The notes below the pieces were generated by a model that was not told the DNA's origin, searched no databases, and saw only the letters and a program-made list of their open reading frames with translations. This document shows, piece after piece, positions 56,225 to 64,000 of a DNA stretch of 64,000 nucleotides (the first letter of the stretch is position 1; each line of letters begins with the position of its first letter). This DNA is from Plumapathes pennacea (lineage: Eukaryota > Cnidaria > Anthozoa > Antipatharia > Myriopathidae): positions 11,302,184 through 11,366,183 of the forward strand of contig OZ038471.1 of assembly GCA_964036295.1 (NCBI GenBank). Direction: 5' to 3'. The position numbers were made by a program, and so were the translations under genes.

Positions 56225-57014
56225 GATAAACAGATTAAAACATGGACGCTTGGCAATATATAATATATCTTCTCGTGTTTATTTCGATATCTCACTTGTT
56301 CGCTTTGCTTACTCGTGAGATATCGAGATGAGCACTCAATAAATTTCGTATCTCTGCGCTCCCATGTGATACTCTCTGTGTATTTCTTCACAAAGGCAGC
56401 CAATATTTCACTGACTCGTTTCAAATGTCACACAGCCGAGAAAACGTCTTTGAAAATCAAACCTATGACCACGACCATAGAACAATAAAGATAGTTCACA
56501 AAATAAAGTTGTGTCCCCACCGAAAAAGAACTAAATCAGGACGATGTTGCGTCTTTTGACAAGTGGTGCAGAACTTGCATCGCTGGCTCGCAATTGGGAC
56601 CTTTCGAAAAAGAATTAATTAATTTAATTAACACATACGTGTAGTTGTAGATTCGATTGTCTTGCAGTAAAAGTAAAATGCGAAGCCTAAATGGCTTACG
56701 CCCATTGGGAAAGCAATTCATACCAAATGTCCATCTCTAAAGTGCAATTATTTATTACTCTAGTTCACAAAATAGCCAATACAAAAAGAGGACCATTTAA
56801 TGGAACACTCAACATGATTGGCTAAAAAAGACCATGTTAGACGAGAGTACATTAAACGCTGACGCAATACACAGTTAAGAAAAGTGAGCTCTTCAGTTGA
56901 ACTTGCAAATAAGCATTTGACATAAAAACTTCATTTTGGGCATGGTGCAGAGTAAACTAGAATAATATATTGTTTGCCTCATAATCAGCAATATTGTTTT
57001 ATTTCGATACTCAC

Positions 57015-57293
57015 CTAATGCCGTGTCTGCCTGTTGTTGGCAATACTTCTGTGCCAGGCGGTCTTTACTACTTTGCGTTAGAGCTTCGGACAGTTGCACG
57101 TATGTCGAGGAAGCTCCTTTGTCGTGCCACACAATTAGCATTTGTAATGCCCTTTTCTGTGGGCTTGGGAATTGGACGTTGTTGGCAGCAATACCTTCTA
57201 TTTCTGCCTCCAAACCAAGTTGATAGCCTAGCCGATCCCAGTAAGAGCATATTTCTGTGGAGAGATCAGCGAGTTCTCGCAGAGTAGGCTCAC
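57015..57293 (-). CDS. Death-domain exon
   Basis: A 279-bp exon is bounded by an acceptor (cactgcag before 57293) and a strong donor (gtgagtatc from 57014). It encodes a complete death domain: LRELADLSTEICSYWDRLGY, then LGLEAEIEGI, FPSPQKRALQMLIVWHDKG and LSEALTQSSKDRLAQKYC, with the conserved Trp of the DD core at WDRLG. Death domains mediate homotypic assembly of apoptotic and immune signalling complexes. No lesion is visible. On the same strand, Roco exons lie 4–6 kb upstream (61.1–63.5 kb) and the P-loop gene lies downstream at 54.4 kb. Roc-COR proteins ending in a death domain are known in invertebrates, so this may be the last part of that gene. Confidence 0.75.
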
Positions 57294-57701
57294 CTGCAGT
57301 GTAGTGTTTTAAATATGAAGTTATTATTCTACAAAGCACGGGTTTTGTAACCATTTGGCCATTTCGTTTTAAGCTCTCTAAGTTTTAAGATAAAAAACAC
57401 TGGATACCTCTTGATTTCCGCGCAAGCAGGCAAACCGTCTTGAATAGTGTGTGCAAGCTAAAAACAAAACAAAGATAGTCAATAAAAAAGAAGGGCAATC
57501 TTGCCGCTGAAGTCTGTTGTACCGTGACTCACTAAACCGATTGTATTCAAACTGTAATCTATAACTAAGAAACAGTGGATTTACGAGTAGAAACGAGTCT
57601 TGCTAATTAGAAGAAGGTCATATCAGATCCGATGCCCAATTGTTGGACTAAAAAATGAGCGAGTGCTCAGACGAAGAGCTGACGTTGGAAACGTCAGGTT
57701 A
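57294..57701. other. Intronic or intergenic, no feature seen
   Basis: Sequence upstream of the death-domain exon, between its acceptor and a transposon end. No exon is recognised. Confidence 0.4.
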
Positions 57702-59076
57702 AGGTGGCTCCATAGGGTTTTCGCTGCCATTGTTTTTATTTAGCTTATGACACTAAAACTGTCATGTTTTCATTTCTTTATTTTCTTTGTTGATCAAATT
57801 TACAGGGTGGATTTTTTAAATAGTCTGTTGCGTATACGTTTTAGTTTGTCACTATGGTTTCTGTGGAAACAAAACGTCCTTTAAGGTCTCGATGAAGGTT
57901 CGCGCGTTCCTTAAAAATATTCTCGAAAAAACATCATTGTAGTGTTGCTATTTAAGATATATACACGTACAATACATCGTTGTAAAGGTCTGGACTGAAA
58001 AATGCAGATTTAGTAATACATTTTTCATACGCGTTAAAGGCAGAATGCGATCTAGGTCAGAAAGATTTTCGAAAAAGATCAGGTCTTTCGGAAAACAAAA
58101 CTCTTGTGGCGGTTTGGTCAATATTGCTCAATTTTTTCGTGAGCTGTAGGCAACATTTTCTTCTCCAATACCGTGTCAGCGATTTTTGAATTTTTGTTTC
58201 GTTCATTTTTTATTAAATAGTTTTGAAACGCTCCCTCCACTTTAAAAAAGAAAAAAATTCTTAAAACAAAACGGATCAAAATGCGCTGACACGGTATTTT
58301 AGTCAACTTCCTTGAGTATCAGAAAAAAGTTGTTTTAGCATTTTCAAATAAAACCGACAAAAGTTTTGTTTCCCGTTTCCTTTTCACAAATTAACCTCAA
58401 TCGCAACTCACCTTTAATGTGCCTGAACACATTAACACCAGATCTGTAATCCGCCGTCAAAGACCTTTACAACGATATATAATACGTGTATGTCATTTAA
58501 ATTGTAGCGATACAATGATTTTTTCAAGAATGGGGCGCGCGAACCTTTATCGAAACCTTAAGTAAGCGTCTTTTACACCATTTTCAAACTTTCTGCTTTA
58601 ATTTCTGGGGTTCTGTTTGATGAAATTTTCTGAAACTTTCAATATGTTTAGAAATTCATATCAAATAAGGTAAGCATAACTGTGAAAGGCGGACTCGAGC
58701 TAATTGACAATTTATGCTTTTGCAAATAAAATTAAATCTGCTCGATAAATTTCCATTAAAATTAAATATGACAAGACCGGATATAATCTTCGTTTGCCTG
58801 CAAAATTTAAGACGCATTTGCCGAAGCAAACTCGAGAAACAAGCAGAGAGGCCTGATATTTTACATGCGCATTGCGCCATCAAATGCAAAATAATGACTT
58901 GACAAGTTTGACAAGTGCGCATGCGCTAGCTGCAGTGTCCTTGCGCGTGAAAACGAGCTGTGCAAAATCAGCTTTTGATGTCAAGAAGACATACCCTGAT
59001 GTGCAAACAGCGGAGCGGATACATATTCGAAATGCTTTACAAACGCGCATTTGCAAACCCTTGATGGAGCCACCTC
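57702..59076. mobile_element. 1.4-kb fold-back element with nested inverted repeats
   Basis: Outer ends aaggtggctccat (57702) and atggagccacctc (59076) are inverted. Inside, arms of about 110–120 bp (57861–57990 and 58461–58583, around gaaggttcgcgcg and cgttgtaaaggtc) are inverted copies. Further in, aataccgtgtcagcg (58167) pairs with cgctgacacggtatt (58298). No transposase was found. It is a non-autonomous fold-back type DNA transposon, or nested elements. Confidence 0.7.
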
Positions 59077-59167
59077 AAACCTCTCTTTACGGAGTTAAAC
59101 TTATCCACATCAACATTAGGGTGACACATTATGCACTTAATACCTGCGCTGACGCAGGTTGAAACTA

Positions 59168-59430
59168 CAATGAGTTGCAAAATTATTGAGACTTTCTTTT
59201 AAAAATGATAAATTTCGCGCTTGTTCCTTTCGCTTTAGGTAAAATTGCGCTCAATATGATCATTTCCCCCTCTCCCTTTTCAATGTTGATCCTGTAATAC
59301 TGTGTAACAGATTTGGGCGCTCAAACAACATTGCAATAGGGGGGAGGGGAGAAGAGAAGCAAACAAGTCCAAAATCGAAAAACAGGGCAAAAATGATATA
59401 AAGTGTCTCAACTATTTTTGCAACCCGTTG
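59168..59430 (+). mobile_element. 263-bp MITE, copy 1
   Basis: TIRs of about 25 bp (caatgagttgcaaaattatt at the left, aatttttgcaac-like ending caacccgttg at the right), preceded by TA. It contains an inverted pair of C-rich and G-rich tracts flanking caatgttg/caacattg, as in the 8165 element. Confidence 0.8.
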
Positions 59431-60765
59431 TCTGAAAAGCGAGGATTGAAAAACGCAGTTTAAAAGCTAGTCTCTCTTTTTTTTCCCGGCTGAATTTTGC
59501 CCTGATTTCTTTGTACATGATTTATTTATCAGAAAAGCGCGTAAAAGAAATTTTTTGATGGCTTTTAATGTAGAAAATTTAAGTTGGTACTCGAAGGAGA
59601 TTTCCGGATATGACGCGTAAAGGTTGGTACAGTAGATCCGGTCTGTTATTAATTAATGTTCCTTTCACGGCAAAATACACCTCTACTAAAAAGCTTAAAG
59701 TCCTTATTTTTGAACATTTGTGTTCTGTTTGGTGAATTGAGACTGTTCCGATGCGGATACATTGAAATAAAAGCTGTTTTGACTTCTACGGTCAACCACG
59801 GTCAACCAATGATACTGCAAAGGAAAATGTAAACAAACCTTTTATGGCATTTTTCGCGGTTGACCGTGGTTGACCGTTGAAATGTTCATGAACATGAAAT
59901 CTACCGTACAGTCCGTTGTTTTTCTGAATGATAAACTCTACGTGACTCCCAGAATGAGAAAATCGGACAGTTTCAAGCGTTGCCGAAGATTTCTTTGTCT
60001 GCAAATACCCGCGGGTTGAAAATTAATAGCAGGCGTGTCATATTCACAATATGATTCCTTTTGTTTTCTTCGATGACGTTGTTCTTGTTGTATAAAACCT
60101 TAGCATGCTTTCCTGCCTTAAAAACCGCCATAGCTTAGCTGTGTTCAATGAATAGCGCTGAATATATTCCGTCTTACACCTCATTTGTATTGAAAAATAG
60201 CGCGAAAACGGCAAAGCAGCGTTCTTTAGCGATCAAAAATCCGTAAGAAAAATAATTTGTAAACAAGAAAACGCTTTCCTTTGTATAACTGACAAGGTGT
60301 TACAGTACAAAGACCGCACAAGCTGATGGTCATCTCATCTGTTGTAAAATGACGTGGCGATGAACATTTATGACGCCTGCGTAGTACCAGGCCTTCTCAA
60401 ACGCACGCAACATGGCAACCAAATAAAGGTCTCCGAAAAAAAATGAAAAGCATGTTAAACTACACTTGATGCTTGACAAAGTCTATTCTACAACCAGACA
60501 GCAAGACGGTATAATCCTCGTGACCGTCGCATTTATTCTGACCACAAAACATAGCGTTTAGTGGTGACAAACTCCCAAGTTAAATATTCTGTGGATTTCA
60601 AGACGCATAAGTTTTTAGGGAAATCGATCTCCATTGTTCTATGAGCAGATGTTTCGAGAATCTTGTAACATATTTCGACTTCTAATTCGAAATACCGTAC
60701 TCCCAGAAGGTTTTGCAAATATTGAACAAATATTTGCTGAAATACCTCAGTTTAACTCTCTCAGA
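59431..60765. other. Gene-free stretch with a small dyad
   Basis: No gene is supported. The only clear structure is the inverted repeat at 59789–59880. Minus-strand frames at 59792–60004 and 60533–60718 have no recognisable domain. Confidence 0.45.
59789..59880. repeat. Inverted repeat of tandem GGTCAACCAC units
   Basis: The left arm tacggtcaaccacggtcaac and right arm ggttgaccgtggttgaccgt are inverted copies. Each arm is itself a tandem dimer of a 10-bp unit. Confidence 0.8.
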
Positions 60766-61028
60766 CAATGAATTGCAAAATTATTGAGACTTTCTTTTAA
60801 AAATGATAAATTGCGCGCTTGTTCCTTTCGCTTTAAGTAAAATTGCGCTCAATCTGATCATTTCCCCCTCCCCCTTTTCAATGTTGATCCTGTAATACTG
60901 TGTAACAGATTTGTGCGCTCAAACAACATTGCAATAGGGGGGAGGGGAGAAGAGAAGCAAACAAGTCCAAAATCGAAAAACAGGGCGAAAATGATATAAA
61001 GTGTCTCAACTCTTTTTGCAACCCGTTG
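60766..61028 (+). mobile_element. 263-bp MITE, copy 2
   Basis: Same length and about 95% or better identity to 59168–59430 by eye, followed by TA. Two closely similar copies 1.6 kb apart in the same orientation suggest fairly recent activity or a local duplication. Confidence 0.8.
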
Positions 61029-61128
61029 TAGCTAGCACAGTACCTAACAGACTTGTTTCCAGAATGCGTGCGCTGATTATTGTATTTGTGCTTGAATCGT
61101 GCGTGAGCACCAGCTGTGTCACTTCACA

Positions 61129-62031
61129 TCACAGACACAAATGACTGTAACTCAAAGTAGCATAAAAAAAACAAACAAACAAACAAACAAAAACAAGAGC
61201 AGCAATAATGACGTAAAGGAAAACATATTCAACCCACCGAACCCAGGCTGCCAGGGAACCAAAACTCCAAACCAGTTGCTGAGATACGTTTATTACTGTA
61301 GTCCTCAGGACAGTGCAGCTCCTTGTTAGGTTCAACATGTAGCAGGTGGCAGTGTTTTCTTCAAGATCTGAACTTTCGCCATCGCTTTTAGCCAAATACA
61401 GAGGGCACAGCACGCTCCACTGAAAGCACACGCGATGTCTTTTCTGTTCAAAGGCAAGGTCTTCCAGCGTCTTTTGCAAGCGTTCAAGAACTTCAGATGC
61501 CACTTTACAACCGGTGCCACCACCTCTTGGCAAGGTACTGCATGCAGTTGGCTTCCTCCTCAGGACAGCCTTAATGAACTTCTTGTCGACGATAAGGATC
61601 AACTCATGACTATTTGGTTTCCCGATAAAAAATCTGCCACCGCACTGGAACAGGTTGGGTGGATGAGCAAACCCCTGTTCGGAGCACCATCGGATCAATC
61701 GCGACACGATCTGCGGGAAGAGTCCATGAGGGACAAATCCATCCGTGAAGTCGAGGTAAATTGGACAGGGATCATCCTTTCCTGGCTTAACGGTTTTTAA
61801 CCCCTCCGGTGATGACTTCAGTTGTGACGGCACGAAGTATTGCACGCTTTCTGTGTCGGTTTCCTTCACTTCATGAAACTTTGCCACCAGGCCAAACCTC
61901 TCCATCATATCCAGAAGATCGTGTTTCTGAATATCCCCCGTGTTTATTTCTGCAAACACGTGATCGACTAATTCCATTCGGATAATCCCACTCTTTTCAA
62001 GCTCTTTCCATTCCATTCTATACTTGGCATT
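61129..62031 (-). CDS. Roco protein exon: C-terminal half of the COR domain
   Basis: The acceptor ttacttacag precedes 62031, and the exon opens NAKYRMEWKELEKSGIIRME. It carries the conserved COR-B landmarks of Roc-COR proteins: HDLLDMMERFGLVAKF, YFVPSQLKSSPEGL, DPCPIYLDFTDGFVPHGLFP and SRLIRWCSEQGF. These are followed by a GGRFFIGKPNSHELILIV strand pair and a Cys-containing tail VLCPLYLAK. COR mediates dimerisation of Roco GTPases. Homology fades after about 61320, and the hydrophobic end of the open frame (61129–61250) is probably intron; the donor site could not be fixed. No lesion is visible in the conserved part. Confidence 0.75.
   Translation of the reverse strand, partial: NAKYRMEWKELEKSGIIRMELVDHVFAEINTGDIQKHDLLDMMERFGLVAKFHEVKETDTESVQYFVPSQLKSSPEGLKTVKPGKDDPCPIYLDFTDGFVPHGLFPQIVSRLIRWCSEQGFAHPPNLFQCGGRFFIGKPNSHELILIVDKKFIKAVLRRKPTACSTLPRGGGTGCKVASEVLERLQKTLEDLAFEQKRHRVCFQWSVLCPLYLAKSDGESSDLEENTATCYMLNLTRSCTVLRTTVINVSQQLVWSFGSLAAWVRWVEYVFLYVIIAALVFVCLFVCFFYATLSYSHLCL
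61166..61197. repeat. (CAAA)n microsatellite
   Basis: A run of aaacaaacaaacaaacaaac embedded in an A-rich stretch. Confidence 0.9.
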
Positions 62032-62499
62032 CTGTAAGTAAGAAAACGAGGAAAATAGACATACTGAAGTTGATCTATTGTAACAACATACACCGGTTCG
62101 TGCAGTCTAATGTAACACCCTTTCTCAGTCCTTCGCTGTTAAGTCCAGTCATGGCACGAAATTGTCAATCACAGTGACATATATTCATGTCGAAATGGAC
62201 GATGGTTGGGGACAATTGCTATGACAATGAAATGGCCAATACTGGGACCACTACAGCGACAGAAAATATTAGGGGCAAGTGCCGTAACACTTGCAATGGC
62301 AAAGACCAACACCACTGACAATAACAACGACAATAGTAAGAACAATTAGGGATAAATGATAAATAGTAAAAATGACAATTACAATGAGACAAAAGGACAG
62401 CAATAGTAACAGCGACAATATCACTAACGGTAACATTAATGGTAGGACAATGACTTAAGCATGACGATGAAAATGACGTTAGTAGACCAGGGTTCTCAC
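62032..62499 (-). other. Intron between the two Roco exons
   Basis: Donor gtgagaacc starts at 62499 and acceptor ttacttacag ends at 62032. The interior is a degenerate low-complexity stretch rich in gacaat and aacaat (about 62220–62460). Confidence 0.65.
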
Positions 62500-63533
62500 C
62501 GGCTGCTCATTAGAAGGAGTAACTGTGATGACTTTTCGGAACAAATCAATCAGCCATGTCATCTGCAACACAACGGTTTCTTCGTATTTCACGATTTCAC
62601 CTAAACTATGATAGAACTCCAGCATCTCGTTCATTTCATCGACGTCATCGATGAAGCAAACTTCTCTAGCGATTTCAGCAAGCTCTTTAACGCTGCGGTG
62701 ACGAATGTCGTTTTCAATCAAAACTTGGATGATCTTCTCGAAGTTGAACCACTTCGTAGGCACATATTTCCCCATGTAAGGCTCCAGTTTCAAGATTTCA
62801 CATATCTTCTCTTTAATTCCCTTTACTCCTTCGTCATCACTCGAGCAAGTGTTGTCTACCCTGAAGAGTGGACCATCAACCACGTGTTTCCTATACGGTT
62901 TATCGGATATGCTCTTCTGGATACATCTTTCCGCGTCTTCTTGTTCTTTGGTCGACGTTTTGTCGGCATGTGTACCAACTACAAGGACAGGAGGTCCAAT
63001 ATACTTCTTGGTCTCTTCAGTACGACCTTCCGAGTCTACCGGGCGAGAACCATGTATGGATACCAGCCACGACAGCAGGTTATCGAGATTTGTTTCGTCA
63101 TTCGGGTTTTCAAGGCGTATTTTGTGGACCCCCTGTTTCGCAAATGGCTCGGCCTATGCGTTTAGATCTTTACTAAGATTGTAAACCAGGGCGTACACTG
63201 CTTGGGGCGACAAGAATACAGAGTGAGATGCGTAATACAACTGTTGTCCAGCAAAGTCCCAGATGCTCATTACGGTCTCCTTGGCCTTTGTGTCTTTTTT
63301 CAACATACAGGTTCTTCAAGTACTGAATGAGAGGGCCTCTAACATCTTCACCAAAGGAGGTATCGATTCCGAGCCACTTCGACTCTTCGGTTGTTGCGGC
63401 TTGCTTTGCAACTTGAATCACTTCTGGAAAAGCTTTACCGACATTGAAGACTTGATCAGTAGGTAGTCGGTTGGTCTCAGCTGGCGGCTCCTCGTCCTCG
63501 TCTTCCTCATCCTCGTCATCTTCTTCATTATCC
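62500..63533 (-). pseudogene. Roco protein exon: Roc GTPase C-terminal part and COR-A, with stop and frameshift
   Basis: The acceptor ttttctgcag precedes 63533. The exon opens with an acidic tract (DNEEDDEDEEDEDEE), then Roc sequence SFGEDVRGPLIQYLKNLYVEK. The reading continues in another frame with SIWDFAGQQLYYASHSVF (G3 motif DFAGQ) and VLVVGTHADK (G4-like THAD), then COR-A YVPTKWFNFEKIIQVLIEN and MLEFYHSLGEIV. It ends at the donor at 62499. Two lesions are visible: a shift in the T-run 63295–63300 and TAG at 63154–63156. The P-loop (G1) must lie in an upstream exon outside the window. The homopolymer shift could be an assembly error; the TAG is harder to explain that way. Confidence 0.7.
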
Positions 63534-64000
63534 TGCAGAAAATGATTGAGTAATATCACAAAATCGTGCCATACATGCGAATTTGAAAACTTTGTTTTAG
63601 TTGCGCAGTATAAATAAAGAATATTAGTAAAAATCATCTAATGGTCTAACTGCCAGAGTAAACTAACGCAACATGTTGGCGCAACATCGCCCAACATAGT
63701 GCACCGAATACTTCATGTGACGGTAAGAGCAACAATTTCGATGCATTTTAACGTTTTCCATCGTCTATTTTTATCGGATTCATAGTTGCGAACTTCAACA
63801 ACACTGTACAATTTCGCAAAGAGTTTTTGGGTAACACTGTTGAGCTATGTTATGCCAACGTGTTGCATTCGTTTTCACGGGCCTTAACGCTAATCCTGTC
63901 GTCTGATTGGCAACGCTACTCGCTCTCTATCAGCCGACATATGTCGATTAACGAAAAGCTGGTTTTCACTTGGCCGCCGCTTCACGTCTTCGCGAAGTTT
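63534..64000. other. Upstream intron of the Roco gene or intergenic, no exon seen
   Basis: A polypyrimidine/ttctgcag acceptor lies next to the exon. Beyond it the sequence contains short repeats of caacatgttggcgcaacat and cccaacat character but no coding segment with a P-loop. Confidence 0.45.

Larger units (their letters stand above)
54372..57014. other. Gene-poor stretch with small inverted-repeat elements
   Basis: It contains a hairpin element at 54811–54898 and a MITE at 56091–56224. Minus-strand frames at 55260–55943 (for example FPQFCPFEAICKMQI) are not recognised and have no splice signals I can defend. A local inverted pair cgatatctcac/gtgagatatcg lies at about 56285–56325. Confidence 0.4.

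Noticed and set aside
62608..63466. Plus-strand frames of 67–185 codons over the Roc exon
   Set aside because: They are antisense to clear Roc-COR coding sequence on the minus strand with matching splice sites.
1..64000. tRNA, 5S or snRNA genes
   Set aside because: I looked for A/B box-like pairs and cloverleaf stems by eye and found none I could defend; a covariance-model scan would be decisive.

Overview
This is eukaryotic nuclear DNA, most likely from an anthozoan cnidarian (coral or sea anemone). The evidence is spliced exons of a Roc-COR (Roco) protein and a death-domain exon, an NB-ARC-like P-loop gene, many APE-type LINE and MITE fragments, and a Polinton whose accessory genes I associate with cnidarian genomes. 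No prokaryotic operon, CRISPR array or intact RNA gene was seen. The taxon is an inference from gene and repeat families.

Left part (about 1–17,925): a decayed Polinton/Maverick element. Packaging ATPase, major capsid protein, retroviral-type integrase and protein-primed DNA polymerase B lie in a compact block at 810–7868. A second block at 14,172–17,925 holds accessory genes: a protein of five CxHx6CxxC modules, an unknown 174-residue protein, two small membrane proteins, a coiled-coil/hydrophobic protein and two further gene remnants. The blocks are separated by about 6 kb of other repeats (a LINE fragment with a MITE inside it, plus dispersed repeats). The capsid, integrase, polymerase and several accessory genes carry frameshifts or stops. 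A retroelement tail cuts the left end and a satellite array cuts the right end.

Centre (17,926–49,185): 31 kb of tandem repeats with a 1,480–1,492 bp unit, 21 copies. Each unit is a miniature, broken ribosomal DNA unit: about 44 nt of the 5' end of 18S rRNA, fused at a GAT microhomology directly to about the last 620 nt of 28S rRNA, then about 820 nt of spacer that runs back into the next 18S start. All copies share the same damage in the peptidyl-transferase segment, and the sarcin-ricin loop is mutated throughout, so one already dead deletion product was amplified. The edge copies are closest to real rRNA. The inner copies are homogenised and, towards the right, arranged as 2,970-bp dimers. 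This is the most unusual object in the window.

Right part (49,186–64,000): a degraded LINE reverse transcriptase end abuts the array. It is followed by a mosaic of LINE, MITE and fold-back elements, then host genes on the minus strand. A P-loop (NB-ARC-like) gene start at 54,371 has an in-frame stop, a clean death-domain exon lies at 57,015–57,293, and two Roco exons lie at 61.1–63.5 kb. The Roc exon has a stop and a homopolymer frameshift. The death-domain exon may belong to the Roco gene, since all are on the same strand, but that needs transcript evidence.
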